Positions 1-7,173 of a stretch of DNA of 22,737 nt are shown in pieces; positions within the stretch are counted from its first letter, which is position 1, and each line of letters starts with the position of its first letter. Position numbers and translations under genes: made by a program. Below the pieces are notes generated by a model. That model was not told where the DNA came from and made no database searches. It was given only the letters and a program-made list of their open reading frames with translations. Source of the stretch: Pseudomonadota bacterium. Lineage in GTDB: Bacteria; Pseudomonadota; Alphaproteobacteria; Acetobacterales; Acetobacteraceae. The stretch is taken from positions 1-22,737 of the forward strand of contig JAKBCJ010000017.1 of NCBI GenBank assembly GCA_021807975.1. Direction: 5' to 3'.

Positions 1-60
1 TCAGGCATAGCATCGGCGCGGCTGTCCTGGCGCCCGGGGGGGACAAACATTGCTCCATCA

Positions 61-1044
61 GTGTGCTCATGGCACGTTGTCAGCCAAGCAAACACCAATG
101 CGGAACCCCTTCAAGTGACCCTGATACTGGCCAGCCGTCCTAACGTCTATTCGTCCTCCAACCTCGACCGGATCGCCACGCGGCGGGAGGATCCGGCATG
201 GATCGCGGAGAAGCTGAAGGACCCCGATACGCTGTTCGTCCCGGTATGGCGCACCAGAAACCTCGTGCGCCGTACCCGCGAAGGTCATCCCGAAGCCGTC
301 TATGTCTCCGGCGACATGGCCCACACACTGCGGATGCAGGAAGATGGGCCCTGGGCATTTCTCGGCATCCTGGAGGACCGGGCGGTCTTTGCCATCGACA
401 TCAGCGCCACCGAGGACCCGGTTCCGCTGCTGCCGGAAGACTTGGGCAGCTTCGTGGACCTGCGATCCGTCGGCTGGGGCGTGCCCCGGCCGGAAGCCTC
501 GGTCCTCGCGCATGCCCGCGGCCTCATGAGCTGGCGTCAGCGCACCAAGTTCTGCAGCGTCTGCGGCAACCCGTGCGAAGTCAAAAGCTCGGGACACATG
601 ATGCAATGCACCGTGTGCAACACCCAGCATTTCCCGCGCACCGACCCCGCCGTGATCATGCTGGTGCATCGCGGTGACAGAGCGCTGCTGGGGCATTCGA
701 CCCGCTTCCCCCGAGCGACCATGTATTCCACGCTGGCCGGCTTCGTGGAGCCGGGCGAAACCCTGGAAGAAGCGGTGCGCCGCGAGGTGCTTGAGGAATC
801 AGGTATCCTGGTCGGCGATGTGCATTATCACTCCAGCCAGCCCTGGCCGTTCCCCGGCAACATCATGCTGGGCTTCTACGCCGAGGGCCTGTCCGAAGAG
901 ATCACCATCGACACCGAGGAACTAAAGGACGCCCGCTGGTTCACCCGTCAGGAGATGCGCGACCACAAGCAGCATGGTTTCGACCTGCCCCGGTCGGACA
1001 GTATCGCATGGCGGCTGATCGAGGACTGGCTGGCGCAGGGCTGA
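61..1044 (+). CDS. nudC: NADH pyrophosphatase, NudC-type Nudix hydrolase
   Basis: Hydrolyses NAD(H) to NMN(H) and AMP; NudC enzymes also remove NAD caps from RNA. Visible features: a zinc ribbon with C165, C168, C183 and C186, followed by the Nudix box at about 227-249 (GFVEPGE then REVLEESGI, with all consensus Glu and Arg present) and the NudC-specific SQPWPFP motif after it. At 327 aa it is slightly longer than typical NudC (about 260-315). The GTG at 61 is a weakly supported start: the frame stays open to the left window edge and no good ribosome site sits at the right distance, so the true N-terminus may be a later GTG near 115 or lie upstream. The stop overlaps the next start (TGATG). 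It lies just upstream of nadA and nadC, so the neighbourhood is NAD turnover and synthesis. Function is secure; the start is not. Confidence 0.93.
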   Translation: MCSWHVVSQANTNAEPLQVTLILASRPNVYSSSNLDRIATRREDPAWIAEKLKDPDTLFVPVWRTRNLVRRTREGHPEAVYVSGDMAHTLRMQEDGPWAFLGILEDRAVFAIDISATEDPVPLLPEDLGSFVDLRSVGWGVPRPEASVLAHARGLMSWRQRTKFCSVCGNPCEVKSSGHMMQCTVCNTQHFPRTDPAVIMLVHRGDRALLGHSTRFPRATMYSTLAGFVEPGETLEEAVRREVLEESGILVGDVHYHSSQPWPFPGNIMLGFYAEGLSEEITIDTEELKDARWFTRQEMRDHKQHGFDLPRSDSIAWRLIEDWLAQG

Positions 1045-1493
1045 TGCCGGCACTCGCCACCATCGGATACGAAGGCTGTACAGCCGGTGCGGTGGTGGCG
1101 ACATTGCGCGACGCGCATATCGGCCTGCTGATCGACGTTCGCGCTGTCCCGCGGTCGAGAAAGCCGGGCTTCTCCAAACGCCAACTGGCGGCAAGTCTGG
1201 ACGAAGCCGGCATCGCCTATGTGCATCTCCAGGCGCTTGGCACCCCAAAGCCGGGACGGGACGCCGTCCGCGCCGGGCATCCGGAACGCATGGAGGTCAT
1301 CTTCCGCGACCACATGACATCCGATCCGGCACAAGCCGCGTTGGCCGACGCCAAGGCGCTGGCGCGGGAGCGGCCCACCTGCCTGCTGTGCTTCGAGCGC
1401 GATCACACGACCTGCCACCGGCGCCTGGTGGCGGACATGATCGCGGCGGAGACAGGGCAGCCCGTGGTGCATCTTTGCGCGCCGCTGCCGTAA
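1044..1493 (+). CDS. DUF488 family protein
   Basis: A 149-aa protein of the DUF488 family, whose biochemical function is not established. The family hallmarks are visible: an N-terminal TIGYEG strand, the LIDVRAVPRSRKPGFSK segment near residue 35, and a C-terminal CLLCFERDHTTCHR cluster of Cys and His that could bind metal. The ATG at 1044 overlaps the TGA of the nudC gene, so the two are probably translated together. An in-frame start at 1008 exists but lies inside nudC and is not needed. A link to NAD metabolism is suggested only by position. Confidence 0.85.
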   Translation: MPALATIGYEGCTAGAVVATLRDAHIGLLIDVRAVPRSRKPGFSKRQLAASLDEAGIAYVHLQALGTPKPGRDAVRAGHPERMEVIFRDHMTSDPAQAALADAKALARERPTCLLCFERDHTTCHRRLVADMIAAETGQPVVHLCAPLP

Positions 1494-1650
1494 CAACAAG
1501 GCAATCTCCAATGCCGGGTTCCCCGTTGTCCCGTCGAACCCGCACCCGCCTGCGGCGCCTGCTCGGCACCCGCCGCGCTTGACACCGTTCCAGTCATAGC
1601 CAGCATTACCTACCGTATAGCTCCCCACGAGCATGAGACGAGGTTGTCCG

Positions 1651-2634
1651 ATGTCCGTTTCCACGCTGCCCACCCGCTCGGCGTCGCTTTACGACCGGGT
1701 CAAGACGCTGATCCCGCCGATCGAATGGCCGGTCTTCGCCGAAGATATCGACGCCATATTGCGCCTGAAGCAGCAGCGGGATGCCGTGATCCTGGCGCAC
1801 AACTACATGACACCGGAAATCTTCCATTGCGTCGCCGATATCGTCGGTGACAGCCTGGCGTTGGCGCGCGAGGCGATGAAGGTCGATGCGAAAGTCATCG
1901 TCCTGGCCGGCGTACACTTCATGGCCGAAACGGCAAAGATGCTGAACCCATCGAAGACCGTGCTGATCCCGGACAGCCGGGCCGGATGCTCTCTGGCGGA
2001 ATCCATCACGCCCGCCGATGTGCGGCTGATGCGGGAACGGCATCCCGGCGTGCCCGTGGTGACGTATGTGAATTCATCCGCCGCTGTAAAGGCGGAGTCG
2101 GATATTTGCTGCACATCCGGCAACGCTCTCAAGGTGGTCGAATCGCTGGGTGTCGATACCGTCATCATGCTGCCGGACGAATATCTGGCCCGGAACATCG
2201 CCGCGCAAACCAAGGTCAAGGTGCTCACCTGGGCCGGGCATTGCGAAGTGCATGAGCGGTTCACCGCCGCCGAGGTTCGGGCACTGCGCGTGGACTACCC
2301 CGGGGTGACGATCCTGGCACACCCGGAATGCCCGCCTGAGGTGACGGCCGAAGCGGACTATACCGGCTCCACGGCCGATATGTCCGCGTTTGTCGGGCGC
2401 GAACGGCCGCGCCGGGTGGTGCTGCTGACCGAATGCTCGATGGCGGACAATGTGTCGGTCGGCTATCCGGATATCGAATTCGTGCGGCCCTGCAATCTGT
2501 GCCCGCACATGAAGCGGATCACCCTGCCGAAGATCCGCCATGCGCTGGAAACGATGACGGAGGAGGTGACGATCGATCCGGCACTGGCCGACCGCGCCCG
2601 CCGGTCGGTCGAACGCATGCTGGAAGTCCGCTAA
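1651..2634 (+). CDS. nadA: Quinolinate synthase A (NadA)
   Basis: Condenses iminoaspartate with dihydroxyacetone phosphate to give quinolinate in de novo NAD synthesis; cytosolic and oxygen-sensitive because of its [4Fe-4S] cluster. The 327-aa product has the three expected cluster-Cys contexts: AGCSLAES (C113), GHCEVHERF (C198) and CNLCPHMKRIT (C281/C284). The ILAHNYMTPEI and CCTSGNA segments are also typical. I prefer the ATG at 1651, which has an AGACGAGG ribosome site about seven bases upstream, over the ATG at 1633. The TAA overlaps the nadC start (TAATG). nadB, which supplies iminoaspartate and often sits next to nadA, is not here. The upstream gap 1494-1650 holds no clear gene. Confidence 0.96.
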   Translation: MSVSTLPTRSASLYDRVKTLIPPIEWPVFAEDIDAILRLKQQRDAVILAHNYMTPEIFHCVADIVGDSLALAREAMKVDAKVIVLAGVHFMAETAKMLNPSKTVLIPDSRAGCSLAESITPADVRLMRERHPGVPVVTYVNSSAAVKAESDICCTSGNALKVVESLGVDTVIMLPDEYLARNIAAQTKVKVLTWAGHCEVHERFTAAEVRALRVDYPGVTILAHPECPPEVTAEADYTGSTADMSAFVGRERPRRVVLLTECSMADNVSVGYPDIEFVRPCNLCPHMKRITLPKIRHALETMTEEVTIDPALADRARRSVERMLEVR

Positions 2635-3479
2635 TGTCCCCGCTGCCGACGATCATGATCGAACCGGCGGTGCGCGCGGCGCTGTTGGAGGATTTGGGGC
2701 GGGCGGGCGACCTGACGACGGATTCGATCGTCCCGCCCGACCTGACAACCCGCACGATCCTCTCCGCTCGGCAGGCCGGCGTTGTCGCGGGGTTGGATTT
2801 CGCCGCCGCGGCGTTCCGGCTGATCGATCCGCGAATCGAGATGTCGGTGGCGCTGCCAGACGGCAGCCGGCTGCGGCCGGGGGATACGATCGCAACGGTA
2901 ACCGGGCCGGCGAGGGGCATTCTGACGGCCGAACGGACGGCGCTGAACTTCCTGTGCCATCTCAGCGGTGTGGCCTCCGCGACGCGCGGCATCGCCGACG
3001 CGATCGAGGGCTACAGGGCGGTTGTGTGTTGCACCCGCAAAACGATGCCGGGGCTGCGGTTTGCGCAGAAATATGCCGTGCGGGTGGGCGGCGGATCGAA
3101 CCACCGGTTCGGCCTGGATGACGCCGTGCTGATCAAGGACAACCATGTCGCGATGGCAGGCGGGGTGCGTCCGGCGGTCGAACGCGCCAGGGCCGGTGTC
3201 GGCCATCTGGTCAAAATCGAGCTGGAAGTCGATACGCTGGCCCAATTGGAAGAGGCATTGAGCTTGGGCGTCGATGCCGTGCTGCTGGACAATATGGGTC
3301 CGGACATGCTGCGGGAGGCGGTAGGAATGGTAGGCGGGCGCGCGATTACCGAGGCGTCCGGGCGTATCAGGCCAGAGACAGCCCCGGGGATCGCGGCCAG
3401 CGGGGTGGATTTGCTGTCCGTGGGTTGGCTGACCCATTCGGCCGCCGTGCTGGACGTGGGGTTGGATTGGGCGGGGTAG
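2634..3479 (+). CDS. nadC: Nicotinate-nucleotide pyrophosphorylase, carboxylating (NadC)
   Basis: Quinolinate phosphoribosyltransferase: quinolinate plus PRPP gives nicotinate mononucleotide, CO2 and pyrophosphate, the step after NadA. The 281-aa length is normal. Conserved blocks seen: LLEDLGRAGDLTTD at the N-terminus, ERTALNFLCHLSG, the substrate-binding CTRKTMPGLR followed by KYAVRVGGGSNHR, then LIKDNHV, IELEVDTL and LLDNM, which line the PRPP/quinolinate site. The start ATG overlaps the nadA stop by one base, so translational coupling is likely. The gene converges on ccmE with only 13 bp between stop codons. Confidence 0.96.
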   Translation: MSPLPTIMIEPAVRAALLEDLGRAGDLTTDSIVPPDLTTRTILSARQAGVVAGLDFAAAAFRLIDPRIEMSVALPDGSRLRPGDTIATVTGPARGILTAERTALNFLCHLSGVASATRGIADAIEGYRAVVCCTRKTMPGLRFAQKYAVRVGGGSNHRFGLDDAVLIKDNHVAMAGGVRPAVERARAGVGHLVKIELEVDTLAQLEEALSLGVDAVLLDNMGPDMLREAVGMVGGRAITEASGRIRPETAPGIAASGVDLLSVGWLTHSAAVLDVGLDWAG

Positions 3480-3505
3480 CCGGTCGAAGCCGTTACGACC
3501 CGGCT
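3478..3505. terminator. Candidate bidirectional hairpin at the nadC/ccmE junction
   Basis: AGCCGGTCG (3478-3486) can pair with CGACCCGGCT (3496-3505) with one bulged base and a nine-base loop. The stem spans the convergent stop codons. There is no T tract on either side, so if it terminates transcription it is not a classical intrinsic terminator. Confidence 0.3.
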
Positions 3506-3987
3506 GGCTTCGCGGGCGCGTTCCATACCGCGTTCGGCGGGGGCGACCCGTTCGACGGGTTCCATTCGCCGGACTTCTTCAGCGCGTCCACGACTTCCTT
3601 GGGCATATAGTTCTCGTCGTGCTTTGCCAGCACCTCGGACGCCTTGAACACCCCGTCCGGCTGCTCGACGCCCAGCACCACAACCCCCTGACCCTCGCGG
3701 AACAGATCGGGCAGCAGACCTTTATAGGTCACCAGCACGTCGGCCTTGCCGTCGGTCACCTTGAACCGAGCGCCGGCATGGCCGCCGGAAGTTCTCTCGA
3801 CGGTGCCTTGCTCGACCATTCCGCCCAGACGCATCTGGCGCCCGTTGGGCGTGTTCTTTGCCAGATCGGACGGCGAGACGAAGAACACCAGGTTGTCGCT
3901 GAATGCCGACAGGGTCAGGCCCACTGCGGAGGCCAGGCCCGCACCGCACGCCAGCAGGATCAGCAGACGCTTGGTCTTGCGCTTCAT
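3493..3987 (-). CDS. ccmE: Cytochrome c maturation heme chaperone CcmE
   Basis: Periplasmic, membrane-anchored chaperone that carries heme covalently from CcmC to the CcmF/H ligation complex in System I cytochrome c biogenesis. The 164-aa product has a basic cytoplasmic N-terminus (MKRKTKR), one membrane anchor at about 8-28, an OB-fold beta-barrel core, and the heme-attachment motif HDENY with His123 and Tyr127. The C-terminal tail is Pro-, Gly- and Ala-rich and flexible. The start overlaps the ccmD stop in an ATGA. It is the last gene of a ccmC-D-E run; ccmF, ccmG and ccmH do not follow. Confidence 0.95.
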   Translation of the reverse strand: MKRKTKRLLILLACGAGLASAVGLTLSAFSDNLVFFVSPSDLAKNTPNGRQMRLGGMVEQGTVERTSGGHAGARFKVTDGKADVLVTYKGLLPDLFREGQGVVVLGVEQPDGVFKASEVLAKHDENYMPKEVVDALKKSGEWNPSNGSPPPNAVWNAPAKPAGS

Positions 3988-4121
3988 CGTTTGCCACGGG
4001 GGTCGATAACCGCGAGACGCCGTTTGGCCACGCGAAGCCGGAAGGCTGTGCTGATCGCAAAGAACAGCGGCACACCAAGGGCCAGCACATAGGACGCGGC
4101 GATATAGGGCAGATGGGTCAT
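3984..4121 (-). CDS. ccmD: Heme exporter protein CcmD
   Basis: A 45-aa single-span membrane protein with the classic CcmD layout: a short N-terminus, one hydrophobic helix (YIAASYVLALGVPLFFAI), then a strongly basic tail with FRLRVAKRR. CcmD helps release holo-CcmE from the CcmABC complex. The assignment rests on position between ccmC and ccmE, size and topology, since CcmD is poorly conserved. Its ATG overlaps the ccmC TGA (ATGA), and its own TGA overlaps the ccmE ATG in the same way. A longer reading of the frame upstream would run through ccmC and is rejected. Confidence 0.88.
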   Translation of the reverse strand: MTHLPYIAASYVLALGVPLFFAISTAFRLRVAKRRLAVIDPRGKR

Positions 4122-4894
4122 GACTGGCTGGACTCCGATGTCTTTGCCATCAGCAGCATGCGAATACGCCGTTCCATCACACCGGCACGGGTGCGGGCGA
4201 CGGTGATGGCGGCGAACAGCAGGGTGAACCCCAAGGTGGTGAACAACAGCGGCCATAGCAGCGAGGCCGCGATGGTCGGCGCCCCGGTAAGGCCGATAGA
4301 GGCGGGCTGATGCAGGGTATTCCACCAGTTCACGCTGAACTTGATGATCGGCAGATTGATCACCCCAACCAGCGCCAGGATCGCGCCAGCCCGATAGCCG
4401 CGCGTTGGGTCATCGAACGCCCGAACCAGCGCGATGTGGCCGAGATACAGCAGAAACAGCACGAACACCGACGTCAGGCGGGCATCCCAAACCCACCAGG
4501 CGCCCCATGTCGGTTTACCCCACAGGCTGCCGGTGGCAAGGCACACGGCGGTAAAGGCGGCGCCGACCGGCCCCAGCTCCACCGCCGCGAGATCGGCGAG
4601 GGGATGGCGCCATACCAGCGACAGCACGCTGCAAATGGCCAACGAAACGTACCCGGCGGATGCAAGCCAGGCAAACGGCACATGGACATACATGATCTTA
4701 ACCGTGTCGCCCTGCTGCCAGTCATTTGGCGCGAAGAACAGGCCCCAGATCACACCGATGGCGCTCAACAGGACCCCGGAGCCATAGATCCAGGGCAGCA
4801 CCTTGCCGGACAGCCGCAGGAACTGGCCCGGGTTGGCAAACCGGTGGAATAGTTTCACCGGCCGAGGCGGCGCGATTGTCTGGCGTGTGTCCAC
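4118..4894 (-). CDS. ccmC: Heme exporter/lyase subunit CcmC
   Basis: Inner-membrane protein of the heme-handling family that loads heme on to CcmE. The 258-aa product has about six hydrophobic helices. The periplasmic tryptophan-rich heme motif is at about 130-141 (WGAWWVWDARLT), flanked by the heme-ligand candidates His71 (YVHVPFAW) and His195 (NTLHQPAS). The start is a GTG at 4894 with an AGAGGA ribosome site about seven bases upstream. It begins an ATGA-coupled ccmC-ccmD-ccmE unit 67 bp behind the DUF35 gene. ccmA and ccmB, the ABC partners, are not in this window. Confidence 0.95.
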   Translation of the reverse strand: MDTRQTIAPPRPVKLFHRFANPGQFLRLSGKVLPWIYGSGVLLSAIGVIWGLFFAPNDWQQGDTVKIMYVHVPFAWLASAGYVSLAICSVLSLVWRHPLADLAAVELGPVGAAFTAVCLATGSLWGKPTWGAWWVWDARLTSVFVLFLLYLGHIALVRAFDDPTRGYRAGAILALVGVINLPIIKFSVNWWNTLHQPASIGLTGAPTIAASLLWPLLFTTLGFTLLFAAITVARTRAGVMERRIRMLLMAKTSESSQS

Positions 4895-4925
4895 TTCTGT
4901 CCTCTACCCGATTGGTTCCGCCGCT

Positions 4926-4954
4926 AAAAGCACGAACGCGGTAACGCGGCTTTG
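4926..4954 (-). terminator. Weak candidate terminator between the DUF35 gene and ccmC
   Basis: On the - strand AAAGC, then CGCG, pair with CGCG and GCTTTT, with a four-base loop and an internal bulge of five bases on one side. The right arm ends in a short T run. The asymmetric bulge makes this a weak structure, and it lies just upstream of ccmC in the direction of transcription, so an attenuator-like role is equally possible. Confidence 0.25.
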
Positions 4955-4961
4955 ATCTGGG

Positions 4962-5369
4962 TCATGTGGCCTCGAACACCGGCAACGTCAGGTCGTCCTT
5001 CACCCGATCGAAGGCGATTTGTACCGGCAGGCCGATCCGCAGCGCGGAAGCGTCGATCCCGCGGGCCCGGGCGTTCATGCGCACGCCTTCCGGCAGATCG
5101 ACGGTCAGCAGGATGTAGGGAAGCTCGCTCTTGAAGCCGGGATGAAACGCATAATGGGTGATCGTCCAGCTATGTACGGTCCCGCGGCCCGCCGCCTCCA
5201 TCCAGTCCACGTTCATCGACCAGCAGGAGTCGCAGACCGGGCGCGGATAATGCCGAACCTTGCCGCAATCGGCACAGCGTTGCAGCCGTAGGCGCCCGTC
5301 GCGCAACCCGTCCCAGTACGGCTGAGTGTCCGGGGTCGGGGTCGGAACCAGTTTGTCGTAACCGTCCAT
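4962..5369 (-). CDS. DUF35 Zn-ribbon/OB-fold protein, partner of a thiolase-fold enzyme
   Basis: A 135-aa protein with an N-terminal helix, a rubredoxin-like zinc ribbon (C32, C35, C46, C49 in CADCGK and CDSCW) and a C-terminal OB fold. Proteins of this family form complexes with thiolase-like enzymes, for example ChsH2 with the Ltp2 aldolase and the DUF35 partners of acetyl-CoA/HMG-CoA enzymes, where the OB fold can bind acyl-CoA. The neighbour three bases upstream is such a thiolase-fold protein, so a two-subunit enzyme is likely. A GGAGGG ribosome site lies in the end of the upstream gene. The acyl-CoA substrate is unknown. Confidence 0.85.
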   Translation of the reverse strand: MDGYDKLVPTPTPDTQPYWDGLRDGRLRLQRCADCGKVRHYPRPVCDSCWSMNVDWMEAAGRGTVHSWTITHYAFHPGFKSELPYILLTVDLPEGVRMNARARGIDASALRIGLPVQIAFDRVKDDLTLPVFEAT

Positions 5370-5372
5370 GGC

Positions 5373-6530
5373 TCAGGCCCTCCGCATGATGGCCAGCGCG
5401 CCATCGCCCATGTCGCCATAGCCGGTGACAAGGCCAATTTCGGCGTCCGGCACTTGCGCGTCCGCTTCGCCTCGCAGTTGGCGGGCAAGTTCGACGATGT
5501 GGTTCATGCCCGCCATATGGGCCTGGGACAGCAACCCGCCATGGGTATTGACGGGCAGGCGTCCGTTCAGCCCCAGGGCACCGTCCTGAACGAAGCCGCC
5601 GCCCTCACCCTTCTTGCAGAATCCAAGGTCTTCAAGCTGGCACATCACGATGTAGGTGAAGCAGTCATAGACCTCGGCGACATCGATATCGGCGGGAGTC
5701 ACGCCGGCCATCGCAAAGGCTTTCGGGGCAGCCTTGGCCAGACCCAGCGTGGTGAGGTCCGGGCGCTGCGTGATAGCCGAAGGAGAGTCGGGATGGCCCT
5801 CGGCCACCCCCATCACCATGATCGGCCGTTTCGCCAGGTCGCGCGCCCGATCCGGTGCGCTGATGACGACCGCCGCCCCGCCATCGCTTTCCAGCGAGCA
5901 GTCCAGCAGGCGCAGCGGATCGGAGATCATGCGGGAGGATTGGTGATCCTCGATCGTGATCGGGTTCTTCATCGTGGCGTTCGATTGCAGCGAGGCATGG
6001 TAGCGCGTGGTCACCGCGATTTCCGCCAGTTGGCGGGACGTGGTGCCATACAGTTCCATGTGCCGGCGGGCCATTGGGGCGTAAAGCTGCGCCGGGGCGA
6101 TGGCACCCAGCGGCATTTCGAACTCGCCGATGACTTTGAACTGGGGCATTTGCTGAACGCGGGTGCCGATGCGGCCGCCGGAATAGCCGGTGCGACCCAG
6201 CGAGATCAGCACATGCTTGCAGATGCCGGCCTGGATAACGGCGAGCGCGCATTGGATGGCCGCGACGGCCGACGCGCCGCCCATCGGGGTTGTGGCGGAA
6301 AACCGCAAGTCCTTGATGCCGAAATTGGTGATGAAGTCCTCGGCGACGGCGCCGTGCCCGTAGGGAATCAAGCCATCGATGTCGGATGGCTTGAGGCCCG
6401 CATCGCGGATCGCGTTCAGCGAGGCCTCCAGTTGGAACGACAGCGCCGAACGGTCGGTGCCGCGCAGGTATCTGGTCTCGCCGACGCCGGTAACGGCGCC
6501 TGCTTCGAACAGCGAGGATGTTGTTCCCAT
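5373..6530 (-). CDS. Thiolase-fold (SCP2/Ltp2-type) protein lacking the nucleophilic Cys
   Basis: A 385-aa protein of the thiolase superfamily, closest in style to SCP-x/Ltp2 enzymes of acyl-CoA metabolism. Thiolase landmarks: AVTGVGET at the N-terminus, ALAVIQAG after the nucleophile loop, an ESDGGAA block near 214-220, VAEVYDCFTY near 285-293, and NTHGGLLSQAHMAG near 328-340 carrying the conserved His residues. The nucleophile loop reads SATTPMGGAS (78-87), with Met83 where SCP2 thiolases have Cys. This argues against normal thiolysis and for an aldolase-type or other non-thiolytic role, as in Ltp2, where a Tyr in the VYD region acts. It lies directly before its DUF35 partner and 39 bp after the DUF3501 gene. 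Family secure; reaction inferred. Confidence 0.82.
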   Translation of the reverse strand: MGTTSSLFEAGAVTGVGETRYLRGTDRSALSFQLEASLNAIRDAGLKPSDIDGLIPYGHGAVAEDFITNFGIKDLRFSATTPMGGASAVAAIQCALAVIQAGICKHVLISLGRTGYSGGRIGTRVQQMPQFKVIGEFEMPLGAIAPAQLYAPMARRHMELYGTTSRQLAEIAVTTRYHASLQSNATMKNPITIEDHQSSRMISDPLRLLDCSLESDGGAAVVISAPDRARDLAKRPIMVMGVAEGHPDSPSAITQRPDLTTLGLAKAAPKAFAMAGVTPADIDVAEVYDCFTYIVMCQLEDLGFCKKGEGGGFVQDGALGLNGRLPVNTHGGLLSQAHMAGMNHIVELARQLRGEADAQVPDAEIGLVTGYGDMGDGALAIMRRA

Positions 6531-6569
6531 TGGAGGCGGCTCCCTTTTCTTGGACCGCCCCAGGTTCCG

Positions 6570-7157
6570 CTACCCGAAGTCGGTCGTCAATTCCGCGCGG
6601 ACGGCTTCGCTCATGACAGCCATGTGCCGGTAGTTTTGATGGTTGAAGCCCAGCACGACCTCGGCGTTCGGCGAGGAGAACGCGGCGATCTGATCGACGG
6701 TGAACGGGAAGTGGACGAACTGGACGGACGATGCCTTGCCCTCGGCGGAGGTGCGATCCGCATCGGCCTCGGGGCGCCCGATGATCGTTTCGCCGCCAAC
6801 GCGCAGAAAAGCGGTTTCCTCGATGCCGCCCAGGCCGTCGAGCACACGCTTGCGGCGCACCGGATCGTCGATCTCCACCATAAAGGTGGCGGTCAGTTCG
6901 GACCCGTTGGGAATCAACGGGTTATAGGCATCGAGCTCGCCGGGGATTTGTTCGGCACCGCCCTTTTCGATGTACACCATCTCCTGCACCTGAAGCCACA
7001 TGGTCTCGTAGCACTCGAAGTAGAAGGTGATATGCGGGCCGATCGCTACCCGGCGGTTCTGCTTCTTCGCCGAGACCTTCTTACGAAACTCCTTGCGATC
7101 CTTGGCATACTCGCCGGTGGGGATGATGTCGGCTTCGGTCAGAAATCGCTTGGCCAT
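6570..7157 (-). CDS. DUF3501 family protein
   Basis: A 195-aa soluble protein with no signal peptide that I recognise as DUF3501, a family of unknown function that often sits beside rubrerythrin and GlpC-like Fe-S genes. Features: an N-terminal LTEADIIPTGEYAKDRKEFR segment, a central ITFYFECYETMWLQVQEM block, and a C-terminal FHFPFT-like region ending in NHQNYRH. It has a single Cys and no obvious cofactor motif. I chose the ATG at 7157 because CGAGG lies five bases upstream. An in-frame ATG at 7190 would overlap the previous gene. It starts 16 bp after the Fe-S protein, so the two are probably one transcript. Confidence 0.8.
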   Translation of the reverse strand: MAKRFLTEADIIPTGEYAKDRKEFRKKVSAKKQNRRVAIGPHITFYFECYETMWLQVQEMVYIEKGGAEQIPGELDAYNPLIPNGSELTATFMVEIDDPVRRKRVLDGLGGIEETAFLRVGGETIIGRPEADADRTSAEGKASSVQFVHFPFTVDQIAAFSSPNAEVVLGFNHQNYRHMAVMSEAVRAELTTDFG

Positions 7158-7173
7158 GGCAACCTCGGTGGAG

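Noticed and set aside
1579..1622. TTGACA at 1579 as a nadA promoter
   Set aside because: The -35 is perfect, but no acceptable -10 lies 16-18 bases downstream (the nearest TATAGC is much too far), so I did not list it.
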